Notes: generated by a model not told the origin, from the letters alone. Positions 30,301 through 36,044 are shown, numbered from the stretch's first letter. The stretch is 64,000 bases of DNA from Vaginella massiliensis (GCF_900089075.1 NZ_LT593746.1:1137207-1201206), one strand, 5' to 3'. Numbers and translations: made by a program.

Positions 30301-30991
30301 AGCTTTTATTTCTGGTGCTTTAGGTAGTTTGGGTGCAGCTGCTTGGACCAGTACCATGAATGCAGCCAACTTATCTCAATTTGCACAGAGTACCGTTGGT
30401 ATGGTGAGCTTTGGTGCCATTAGCGGTGGTGTAGGTTCTGCCTTATCGGGTGGTAATTTCTTTGAGGGTGCGCTTATTGGCGGTGTCGTCGCGGGGCTAA
30501 ATCATGCGTTGCATAAAGAGATTTATAAAAAACAACTTAAAAATTTAGAAGCAAAAATAGATAGAGACATTATTGATGCTGAGTTGAATCCAAATTTAGA
30601 AGCCGAAAAATCAGATCAATTTGTAAAAACATTAACCTCTAAAGTAGAGGTTTTGAATGAATTACTTAAATCTGTAAAAAAAAAATGGAATGTAAAATTC
30701 GGATCTTTTGATAATAACACAAAAAGAGGAGACTTATTAATTCTTAGAGGGAGTGGTGATAAACTATCTTTTAATCTAGGTATGGGTATCGGTAATGGTT
30801 ATGTATTCCCTGGTACAATTATATTATCTGACCCTGCCTTTTCCACAATTAGAGAACTTGCTTTAACTATTGGAAGTGGTTTGATTTATCATAAGGATAT
30901 TTCTGTAAATTACGGACAAATTGTTTCAAGATTAAAAAGAATAGAACAAAATAATAAAGCATTAAATTGGTACAATGAATGGGGCTATTAA
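24365..30991 (+). CDS. SpvB/FG-GAP/RHS giant polymorphic toxin
   Basis: The 2208-residue protein starts with a signal peptide (about 1-20). Residues 28-300 are SpvB-like (GGGQLNFTLPIALPPG, GYGWNLSGL). Calcium-loop FG-GAP repeats follow with DFDGDGELD (about 337), DFDGDGITD (558), DFNGDGKTD (617) and DLNNDGRSE (693). YD repeats fill about 1080-1770. The RHS core ends with GRLYDPILRRFLNADE (about 1819) and NNPLLFNDPSGE (about 1860). A hydrophobic Gly/Ala linker runs to about 2050, and the last 155 residues are a variable tip of unknown activity. RHS proteins wrap the tip in a shell and deliver it to rival cells. The tip has no HExxH or other motif that I recognise. A candidate immunity gene overlaps the stop by 17 bases. 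Confidence 0.92.
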   Translation: MRKYFIFLLAFVLYLSNVSAQQTFHDTTGNIEVDGGGQLNFTLPIALPPGIKKVAPQINLVYTSNSANGIAGYGWNLSGLTNISRTGKNLEKDGESKSFDLSYSDFYQFNGQRLILKSGEYGKDGALYTTENFSNALIKSHGTITGKNWQGPEYFEVTFEDGSQAWYGATASGESTARTPVEYNIVKWIDAQSNYITYTYTQSNNVSLISKISWGGNESLGKAHFNSIVFVYDTRKLPETTILNGNGQGIKLIQNKILSSVTVNAVNKQFKKYAIEYGEYPYTNYQYIKTIKEFNAQNEIANPIEFSYQDLESKTWKTTNIKDANHDNKKGELYGDFDGDGELDLIINDNKNIYLYKSVFKTSNPQKVLIGNLSNLNTVNLKLATTGSIKSLDNNVIPKTSIVLLDQVPANGYNKRDLDIYVYTLDNVTNQLKLEFKKVLSASHYDMSGEFGDPTVPIEPGMVNLYTTYNSYLDSLGSIDVDGNSLSELMLQVKTITCETQYGNTIEGPGGIGIGGVNIQGPLCTDYKSTYVLNINEDVNLNIGQAYNNLLNEYIEGDFDGDGITDYLKINNNTKKANLAFFTKSNNNSTRYMTSQSFNPIIGNFDGVVSNAVAGDFNGDGKTDLLIPKEDKKSDWYLFLSNGKGFEPAELKSNLTYFSKEYVATDVGKHNRFPESTCVFHTGTHYEYKTLDLNNDGRSELVVNKIIVKNHEWRNHYDQEHTQVLTSVYSTIESSNHSLTFNLISQKSHNFDNMVVPFSISHIEGELVVLGKPDDCGKYDCESFIYIKVGGYNDLAPMRRMSSIKQGGIITNAVYKPLDASSDSNFYKAESLTYPYFEPQRMPENYVIAQLQQDNKKQDFLYRGMMVHLQGKGSLGFRQMARSSWYTNGFENTKVWSVIERDSNIEGNESKNWAIKTNNDPSKIFTTNFTTSNADLISYSTTDYLFEYYKDGVKLSVKPTAATPNLITAIVPKKVTSLDNLTKVNTVETFEYNQYYLPTKSVTNVNNGYSLTTKNFYYANNPNGIGKDYYIGRPTGQVIETTAYGNSMRNGEFYYYTNNLLTRIEKEDRNAEYYIIENFVYDGFGNVIQKTISNNEDGLTKTTKSSYDARGRFVIRATDNLNISTNFTFNDWGQLLTETDTYGNKTTNTYDNWGKLITSHHNLTGTTSYSYEKDSNGNIIVTENDPIGNYKKTFTNKYQQQYKVETKGFNTNSIVNKEVHYDAIGRKIRESEPYYNGETIKYNTIVYDDSVYPAKITATSFTGKIVSTSINGLVTTTKEENGYNRTTTQETDALGNVIKTTDPGGTITYKYNAVGQQISATYGNNIVTTKYDHWGRKSEFHDPSNGLYKYTYNGLGDVIKLESPKGIKTFTYNTKGQLTNQKEVANDSSTNKNINFTYNTKGALTRKTGTIKNAKGTNETYTTNLTYDTNGRLASSTQLHNSRQFIDKGFVFDEFGRVTSYRKELVSGSTITAVDIENVYHAWSGALYQIKDKNTGRILWQLNEVLAGGQVTKAKLGHTSITNLYDANNFLSSTKHLSSGLNMGGNTVIDINYQFNAIKNELNWRKRAGDFNIEESFVYDDNNRLTNWTNPTNGLMHFNAYDEKGRIIENNQLGKIAYPSSGKIYQPTEVELNNEGNNYYNRELIQQISYNENNDPVYIDGVLGDAVFSYGLSNMRQKVTYGGNFTQATDGNFTKLYDETGSFEVVIDHQTGQEKHIIYIGGSPYESNILYVKNFTQTAGEYHFLHKDYLGSILAITNQNGTKTEQRHYDAWGNFTHLKLGNNATVTDPNAMMQLADQLLIDRGYTSHEHFLELGIIHMNGRLYDPILRRFLNADENIQDPTNTQNYNKYGYVFNNPLLFNDPSGEFAFLIPMIGIFAAKLVGAAVIGAAIGLAAYSIGVAINGGKWQLKAALKSTMWGAISGAVTFGIGSVFSSAGTGAFTAIGDALNNAGVLGLVKAGTHAVAQGVMSLAQGGNFSQAFISGALGSLGAAAWTSTMNAANLSQFAQSTVGMVSFGAISGGVGSALSGGNFFEGALIGGVVAGLNHALHKEIYKKQLKNLEAKIDRDIIDAELNPNLEAEKSDQFVKTLTSKVEVLNELLKSVKKKWNVKFGSFDNNTKRGDLLILRGSGDKLSFNLGMGIGNGYVFPGTIILSDPAFSTIRELALTIGSGLIYHKDISVNYGQIVSRLKRIEQNNKALNWYNEWGY
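30230..30518 (+). repeat. Pre-toxin linker, reference copy
   Basis: This DNA encodes the Gly/Ala-rich segment between the RHS core and the toxin tip (LVKAGTHAVAQGVMSLAQGG to VVAGLNHALHK). Parts of it recur at 32478, 33572 and 34873. Confidence 0.85.
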
Positions 30992-31718
30992 ATATTTTTT
31001 AACTTTAGGCATTTTTAATGCCTTAATTTCTTGTTCAACTTATAACAAAAAGTTGAACAAGAATCAATTATCAATTAATATTCTGAATGAATATTTGAAT
31101 TATAATCCCAATTTTTTTGAATCTTATGATCAAATTGTACAGTACGAAATTATTAATCATTCCAATGAAACAATCGTTTTATATATAGATGATTCTTATT
31201 TCAATGTTACAAACTATGATCAATATCTTAACGGTTCAGAACATATAAAAGTATATCGTAATTTGTCTTTAGGTCTAATATTCTATACAGAAAAAGAGGA
31301 GAATATAGAGGTGATTCCTATCCCAGAAATAAGAAAAAGGAAAGATTGTTGGAGTTTAACAGACGACAAAGCTAAATTTTTAGTTCTCAATCCATTCAGC
31401 AAAATACAACTGGCAACCAGAATCAGTTTACCCATTTACCATGTTGATTGCATGTTTGTGCAAAGAGAAGGTGAATTTGAAAATATAAATAACTATATAA
31501 AGCTCTATGACGTAAACTCTACAAATGTTGGGATAATCTTCAATAATATAAGTTTTGATAATACTTCTATTCAAAAGGAACTAAACGAATTCAAAAGAAA
31601 AGGATTCAAAATTTTCAGAGGTGAAATAAAATCTAATTTTATACCAATTAAATTAACTCCTGTATTAAACAAAAGAGACTCAATAGACCCAAATAAAATT
31701 CAACTTTTTGAAAACTAG
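30975..31718 (+). CDS. Candidate immunity lipoprotein for the Rhs tip
   Basis: The 247-residue protein begins with a lipoprotein signal ending in LISC (Cys at about residue 20). No known domain is recognised. The body is rich in Asn, Ile, Tyr and Lys and is AT-rich like the whole array. It starts inside the last 17 bases of the Rhs gene, the usual place of a cognate immunity gene. A periplasm-facing lipid anchor would fit a toxin that acts in the periplasm. The next module's toxin fragment continues in the same reading frame straight after its TAG stop. Confidence 0.6.
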   Translation: MNGAIKYFLTLGIFNALISCSTYNKKLNKNQLSINILNEYLNYNPNFFESYDQIVQYEIINHSNETIVLYIDDSYFNVTNYDQYLNGSEHIKVYRNLSLGLIFYTEKEENIEVIPIPEIRKRKDCWSLTDDKAKFLVLNPFSKIQLATRISLPIYHVDCMFVQREGEFENINNYIKLYDVNSTNVGIIFNNISFDNTSIQKELNEFKRKGFKIFRGEIKSNFIPIKLTPVLNKRDSIDPNKIQLFEN

Positions 31719-31976
31719 GGGTTAAAAAGTTATATAAAAGGTTTTTTAGGAGGAGAATCATTTCCTGGAGGAACTAGATCTTGGGGGAAGGAAAGAGTAT
31801 GGATTACACCTGATTCTAATACAATTATATATGGGAGATCTGGTTTTACTATTCATGGAGGCGATGTTTATGGTTCAGCAGGGTGTATTGATTTAGGACC
31901 TAAAAGTAGCGTATTTTTCAAAGCCTTAAGAAGTTTTAAATTTCAAGAAATTATACCATTAACAGTAAAATATTAA
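31719..31976 (+). pseudogene. Orphan L,D-transpeptidase/Tlde1-like toxin tip without start codon
   Basis: The 85-codon open frame runs from directly after the previous TAG to TAA at 31974-31976, without an initiator codon or linker. It reads TRSWGKERVWITPDSNTIIY, then RSGFTIHGGDVYGSAGCIDL. His and Cys ten residues apart in HGGDVYGSAGC match the catalytic His and Cys of L,D-transpeptidase-fold proteins (YkuD pattern HG..S.GC), in particular the DUF2778/Tlde1 effector family that cuts or exchanges peptidoglycan tetrapeptides. The fragment is the C-terminal part of such a domain and is probably silent until recombined onto the Rhs giant. A small membrane protein gene follows three bases after its stop. 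Confidence 0.7.
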
Positions 31977-31979
31977 ACA

Positions 31980-32231
31980 ATGAAACTTATATTGAGTGCA
32001 ATTATTTTTTGTTTATCGATTATTTTTCTCTTTCTTTTTTATGAAGATGTTTTTAATTTTCAATATATAAGAGAATCATATTTGGCTGTACAATCACAAA
32101 GTAATTTTTTTACTCAAAGTTATAGATTATTTTATGGACTAAATGTTACAGTATTCTTGTTATCTTTCTTTTGCTCGTTATCATTTATTTTATTCATATG
32201 TACCTCTAAAAAATATTTTATCGTGGTATGA
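31980..32231 (+). CDS. Small membrane protein, candidate immunity for the Tlde1-like tip
   Basis: The 83-residue protein has two hydrophobic helices (about 2-22 and 55-75) with a soluble stretch of about 30 residues between them, which would face the periplasm if the first helix is an uncleaved anchor. No domain is recognised. It starts three bases after the stop of the L,D-transpeptidase-like tip. A periplasmic segment is what would be needed to block a peptidoglycan-acting toxin. Assignment as immunity is by position only. Confidence 0.5.
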   Translation: MKLILSAIIFCLSIIFLFLFYEDVFNFQYIRESYLAVQSQSNFFTQSYRLFYGLNVTVFLLSFFCSLSFILFICTSKKYFIVV

Positions 32232-32346
32232 TTTATAGTTTTGCTTTTATAGTTTTGATATTCTTAATACGTAATATTAACTTTTAATCTAATATTATAT
32301 GAGTTCAACATAAAAAAACAATATTAATCTTTTAATAATCACAAAG

Positions 32347-32469
32347 ATTTGTGGTTTAGAATGTGGCGAAACATATTTTTATTTCTTTAGAAAAGAGCAA
32401 AATAATCTTTGGAAACTTTTAAGAAAAGAAAGAAAGTGTAATCAAATATTAGAGAATGAGAATTATTAA
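32347..32469 (+). pseudogene. Remnant of a coding frame, possibly a lost immunity gene
   Basis: In the 240 bases between the small membrane gene and the next linker copy, one frame reads LECGETYFYFFRKEQNNLWK and on to LENENY before TAA at 32467. It has coding-like composition, but no ATG and no upstream part. It ends four bases before the TTG that opens the next module. It may be the 3-prime end of an older immunity gene. The preceding 110 bases show nothing. Confidence 0.35.
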
Positions 32470-32472
32470 TAA

Positions 32473-33030
32473 TTGGATTCCATTAGCGGTGGCGTAGGTT
32501 CTGCCTTATCGGGTGGTAATTTCTTTGAGGGTGCGCTTATTGGCGGTGTCGTCGCAGGACTCAATGATGCGATGCATAAACATTTGAATGGAGGTGATCC
32601 TCCAAGAAAAAGAAGAAAAATTCTTAGTAATAGTAGCGACGCTGTAGATCATTATTATAATGGTAATGGTGAGGATGCGGAGATTGGGATGGGAGCAAAA
32701 AGGAAATTAATATCAAACTCTGAAACTAAAAGAGTTATAAATAGATTGATTAGTGGAGAAGCTAACAGTTTATCTAATACCTTTGATGTTGATTTAACTA
32801 ATAGTTATGAAGGTTTCCATATCGGTGATACTAACGTTGATTATTCAACTAGCTGTACTATTAGTAAATGTACTACATCTTTCAAAGCTTTTGTTAGAGA
32901 TGGTTTTTGGGATCCTCTTGATATTGGTATTGAAATCGGAGGAAAACCTTATAATTATGTTCCTTGGGAATTCAAAATTTCATATAAAAATCCAGGATAT
33001 CCTAAAGGTAATAATATAAAAACAAAATAA
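32473..33030 (+). CDS. Orphan Rhs tip module A (linker plus toxin tip)
   Basis: The 185-codon frame opens with TTG two codons before the linker copy (SISGGVGSALSGGNFFEGAL). It continues through DAMHKHLNGGD and a basic hinge PPRKRRK into a tip of about 130 residues. The tip has a pair of cysteines (SCTISKC) and the segment FVRDGFWDPLDIGIEIGGKP, then NYVPWEFKISYKNPGYP. I know a similar DGFWDP...GGxPYxYxP pattern only from ends of other Bacteroidota Rhs proteins, without known activity. No Shine-Dalgarno or promoter precedes it, so it is probably a silent spare tip. The next gene starts at the following base. Confidence 0.65.
   Translation: MDSISGGVGSALSGGNFFEGALIGGVVAGLNDAMHKHLNGGDPPRKRRKILSNSSDAVDHYYNGNGEDAEIGMGAKRKLISNSETKRVINRLISGEANSLSNTFDVDLTNSYEGFHIGDTNVDYSTSCTISKCTTSFKAFVRDGFWDPLDIGIEIGGKPYNYVPWEFKISYKNPGYPKGNNIKTK
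32478..32597 (+). repeat. Pre-toxin linker, second copy (mosaic)
   Basis: The first 75 bases follow the reference copy at 30418 almost exactly (ATTAGCGGTGG, TCGGGTGGTAATTTC, GGCGGTGTCGTCGC). The rest switches to the AGGACTCAATGATGCGATGC version seen at 33572. Confidence 0.8.
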
Positions 33031-33576
33031 ATGAGAACAAGATTTTTAATCACTTTAATATTTGGTTTAGCATTTCTATTAATAGATACTCAAACGTATT
33101 ATTATGGTATTGGTAAAGGCTTTTTAGCTACTAAAATTTCACCAACACTTAAAATTAAGTTTGGAGGTTCTGACTTAGGTAATACCGGACCAATAATTGA
33201 AGAAAATGACGTGTCTGGGGTTTATTTAATTGCAAAAGGATCTGATATTTCAACAAAACCGAATAATGATTTTATCGTGTCAAAATTTAAATCTTACTAT
33301 TTCAAAGAAAACCAACTAATTGCAGAAGTAGTCAATGAATCAAATATTACTAAATATATAAGTATTGTACCAATACAATCAAATAATGAGTATCCTAACT
33401 ATACTATTGAAGAAGTTTTACTCAGAGATTTTAAAACAACTGATTATAAGTATGTTAACTTAGATTATTCTATTCAATATTTCAAAAAATTAAAATCATT
33501 AAGATATGTAATAGTTATTTGTTTTATATTAACTATTGCAAATATTATTTACTATTGGTATGTCAATAGAAATTAG
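33031..33576 (+). CDS. Candidate immunity membrane protein for module A
   Basis: The 181-residue protein has an N-terminal hydrophobic helix (about 5-20) and a C-terminal one (about 158-176) that frame a soluble domain of about 135 residues. No known domain is recognised. It begins directly after the stop of module A, as immunity genes do. The topology would put the soluble part in the periplasm. Its last 17 bases overlap the start of module B. Confidence 0.5.
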   Translation: MRTRFLITLIFGLAFLLIDTQTYYYGIGKGFLATKISPTLKIKFGGSDLGNTGPIIEENDVSGVYLIAKGSDISTKPNNDFIVSKFKSYYFKENQLIAEVVNESNITKYISIVPIQSNNEYPNYTIEEVLLRDFKTTDYKYVNLDYSIQYFKKLKSLRYVIVICFILTIANIIYYWYVNRN

Positions 33577-34282
33577 CATATCAAGTGCATTAGGTAGCTT
33601 AGGCACAGCTGCTTTTGGTGGTGTTATGGAATCAGTAAATCTTGCCCACTTTGCTGAAAGTACTGCAGGAATGGTTACCTTTGGAGCATTAAGTGGTGGT
33701 GTAGGTTCTGCTCTCTCTGGTGGTAATTTCTTCGAGGGCGCGCTTATTGGTGGTGTAGTCGCAGGACTCAATGATGCGATGCATAAACATCTTAATGGAG
33801 GTGATGGTAGGAGAAAAGTTAGAGTAACGAAAAGACAAAATGGAAATTCACTTAATCCAAAAGGCAGTTATGTTGAAACATGGAATAATAAAAATGTTAA
33901 AAGAGGAGTTGAAGTTTCTGGATTTAGCTCAGAAGTTACCACGTATTATGAAGTAAACAATGATAATAAGACGGCTAATGTAGAGGTCACCATCTCTGGC
34001 CGTGTGATTAATAAAACGAATCCTAAAGGATATCTCAATTATAACATAAGCGGGGAAAATTATTCAGTTGGAGAGATTCTGATTACACCTATTGGAAATG
34101 TAAATAACCCCCGATTTGACTTTCAAACAATAACTTCCTCTTATGACTTACCTGTTGTGTCCACATTGCGTTTTAATAATGTGCCTTTAGATTCTATCTT
34201 AACTATTAATATTGGATTGGATACAGGTACTATTTTAGGAAATAGTGTAATATCAAATAGTTATAAATTTTATATACGATGA
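33560..34282 (+). CDS. Orphan Rhs tip module B (linker plus toxin tip)
   Basis: The ATG at 33560 lies inside the end of the previous gene, and four codons later the linker homology starts (SSALGSLGTAAFGGVM). The linker runs to DAMHKHLNGGDGRRK, followed by a beta-rich tip of about 155 residues (YYEVNNDNKTANVEVTISG; PRFDFQTITSS; ending NSYKFYIR) that I do not recognise. Unlike modules A and C it has an ATG and a 17-base overlap with an upstream gene, so it could be translated by coupling. Its stop overlaps the next start by four bases. Confidence 0.65.
   Translation: MSIEISISSALGSLGTAAFGGVMESVNLAHFAESTAGMVTFGALSGGVGSALSGGNFFEGALIGGVVAGLNDAMHKHLNGGDGRRKVRVTKRQNGNSLNPKGSYVETWNNKNVKRGVEVSGFSSEVTTYYEVNNDNKTANVEVTISGRVINKTNPKGYLNYNISGENYSVGEILITPIGNVNNPRFDFQTITSSYDLPVVSTLRFNNVPLDSILTINIGLDTGTILGNSVISNSYKFYIR
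33572..33810 (+). repeat. Pre-toxin linker, third copy
   Basis: Similarity to the reference begins at the ALGSLG codons. It shares AGTACTGCAGGAATGG and GGTTCTGCTCTCTCTGG with the copy at 34873 rather than with the reference, so these two come from a diverged Rhs gene. Confidence 0.8.
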
Positions 34283-34845
34283 AATTAATTAAAATTTTAT
34301 TTATAATTTCAGTTCTACTTTTAGTTAGTAATTGTAAAAAATCAAAATACAAATCAGATGAATTGCATTTCTATAATTATATGATTGCAACTTCTCATGT
34401 AAAGAATGTAATGATCAATGGGGAGTATATCAATCCGTATGATTCAGCATTATTCTATTTGAATAAAATGGAAAAATCTCATCCTGACCAAGTGATACAT
34501 GATGTTTATAAGCTAAAGCTTTTTATTTTGTCGGGACAATATAAATTGGCTTATGAAATGGAGAATAATACTGAGTCCTTCAGTATAAATTTTTTAAAAG
34601 GAATTGCTTATGCAAGAGATCAACAACTCGCAAAATCCAATCAATATTTCAGAAGCGCATTAGAAATTGCTAAATCAAAAAAAGATGAGATACAAACAAT
34701 ATTGGTTCAGTATTATATTGATAATGATATAGAAAGGTATAGGAAAAGCATGGTAAAATATGACAAGTCATTGTCTTCTTTCACCAGCAAATCAGATTTG
34801 ACAGAGAATTTACTCATTGACTTTAATCATTATTTATATCAATGA
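34279..34845 (+). CDS. Candidate immunity lipoprotein with TPR-like helices (module B)
   Basis: The 188-residue protein has a lipoprotein signal ending in VSNC (Cys at about 18) followed by Lys/Ser. The rest is helical: DSALFYLNKMEKSHP, SFSINFLKGIAYARDQQLAK and NQYFRSALEIA resemble two or three TPR-like hairpins. It overlaps module B by four bases (ATGA). Lipid-anchored helical repeat proteins are common partners of exported toxins, but the role here is assigned by position only. Confidence 0.5.
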   Translation: MKLIKILFIISVLLLVSNCKKSKYKSDELHFYNYMIATSHVKNVMINGEYINPYDSALFYLNKMEKSHPDQVIHDVYKLKLFILSGQYKLAYEMENNTESFSINFLKGIAYARDQQLAKSNQYFRSALEIAKSKKDEIQTILVQYYIDNDIERYRKSMVKYDKSLSSFTSKSDLTENLLIDFNHYLYQ

Positions 34846-34872
34846 TAATCTTTCCACTATAGTCTTTAATCA

Positions 34873-35160
34873 TTGGTAAAAGCCGGTACGCATGCCGTAG
34901 CACAAGGCGTGATGTCTTTGGCACAAGGAGGTAATTTTTCTCAAGCATTTATATCTGGTGCATTGGGTAGCTTAGGTGCTGCGGCTTTTGGTGGTGTTAT
35001 GAAATCTGTAAATCTTAGTCAATTTGCTGAAAGTACTGCAGGAATGGTTACCTTTGGAGCATTAAGTGGTGGTGTAGGTTCTGCTCTCTCTGGTGGTAAT
35101 TTCTTCGAGGGTGTGGTGATTGGAGGTATGGTCGCAGGGCTTAATGATGCAATGCATAAG
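34873..35160 (+). repeat. Pre-toxin linker, fourth and longest copy
   Basis: Bases 34873-34946 are identical to 30230-30303 as far as I can read them. Beyond that the sequence follows the diverged version shared with the copy at 33572, with its own ending (GGTGTGGTGATTGGAGG). Confidence 0.85.
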
Positions 35161-35652
35161 GTTGATTTTAATCCTAAACCAAAGAAAACTGCATACGAAA
35201 AATTGAAGTCAGTATTAGATGGATTGGGTGTAAACAATGCTACAAAAGGAGCAATTCTATCCTTAGTTAAAAATCCAGATGATTTAGGTAAGATAGGATT
35301 AAAGTTTAAGAAAATTATTGGTGTTGCGGGTAAATCATTAGGGGCTGCATCAGTTGGATTGGCTATAAATGATTATATCCAAAATCCTACAACAGCAGGC
35401 TTGGTTAAGGTTATATCAACAATTAGTGTGTTAGGTACTACTACAGTTGTTTCAGGCGGAGTTGCAACGTCTGTTGCCGGTTGGGTGTTATCAATTAGTG
35501 ACGCGAGTGGAGCTTCAGACTTCATTTATGGTAAAATTGGAAAATTTATAGATACTAATTTTTACAATGGTAAATCGTTAGGGAACGAAGTTTATAAAAA
35601 TATAAGTAATTTTTTAACGCCGCCATCTCCGATAAATAATTTTGTAAAATGA
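34873..35652 (+). CDS. Orphan Rhs tip module C (linker plus hydrophobic tip)
   Basis: The 259-codon frame opens with TTG exactly at the first base of linker homology. That TTG is a Leu codon in the giant gene, so the apparent start is probably accidental. After the linker (to AGLNDAMHK) comes a tip of about 160 residues with Gly/Val/Ala-rich hydrophobic helices (LGAASVGLAINDYI, LVKVISTISVLGTTTVVSGG, VATSVAGWVLSIS). That composition suggests a membrane-inserting or pore-forming tip. The next gene, a polytopic membrane protein, overlaps the stop by four bases, as expected of immunity to a membrane-active toxin. Confidence 0.6.
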   Translation: MVKAGTHAVAQGVMSLAQGGNFSQAFISGALGSLGAAAFGGVMKSVNLSQFAESTAGMVTFGALSGGVGSALSGGNFFEGVVIGGMVAGLNDAMHKVDFNPKPKKTAYEKLKSVLDGLGVNNATKGAILSLVKNPDDLGKIGLKFKKIIGVAGKSLGAASVGLAINDYIQNPTTAGLVKVISTISVLGTTTVVSGGVATSVAGWVLSISDASGASDFIYGKIGKFIDTNFYNGKSLGNEVYKNISNFLTPPSPINNFVK

Positions 35653-36044
35653 AAAAGTTAATATTATTCTTGCCATACACCATTTATCAATTTTTGAAAA
35701 AGTATAGTAAAACAGAATATGTTGCATATACTAATAGTTTGATGTGGTTTATAATTTTGATTTTGATATATTTAGAATTTTTATTTCCTCAGTTTTTACA
35801 TTTTGTATTAGTCAAACCCATTGAAAATATTTTAATGCATTTTAGATTCTTAAATAATCTTCGTTTAGCGAAATATATTGGATATTTTTTATTTGCTATC
35901 TCAATATTTGTTTTTTTAAAAAAAACCACATTAGATAACTTAAGATATAATGAGTTTCAAATTAGAGTCATTTATATTTTATCAACAATTATAATATGGT
36001 TACCACCAATATTATTAATTATTTCGCTTGTTAAAGCTTTTTAA
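35649..36044 (+). CDS. Polytopic membrane protein, candidate immunity for module C
   Basis: The 131-residue protein has three or four membrane helices (about 28-47, 48-60, 78-92 and 105-128) and no soluble domain. It is not recognised as a known family. Its ATG overlaps the stop of module C (ATGA). Integral membrane immunity proteins typically guard against pore-forming toxins, which matches the hydrophobic tip upstream. Confidence 0.5.
   Translation: MKKLILFLPYTIYQFLKKYSKTEYVAYTNSLMWFIILILIYLEFLFPQFLHFVLVKPIENILMHFRFLNNLRLAKYIGYFLFAISIFVFLKKTTLDNLRYNEFQIRVIYILSTIIIWLPPILLIISLVKAF

Noticed and set aside
31716..31976. Read-through of TAG joining the 247-residue lipoprotein to the L,D-transpeptidase-like tip
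   Set aside because: The shared frame has a one-in-three chance of being accidental. Fusing an immunity protein to a toxin makes little sense, and no stop-codon recoding signal is seen.
32478..35160. Short repeats behind the Rhs gene as a CRISPR or tandem-repeat array
   Set aside because: The repeats are 120 to 290 bases, widely spaced, in frame and encode the Rhs linker; there are no spacers or cas genes.
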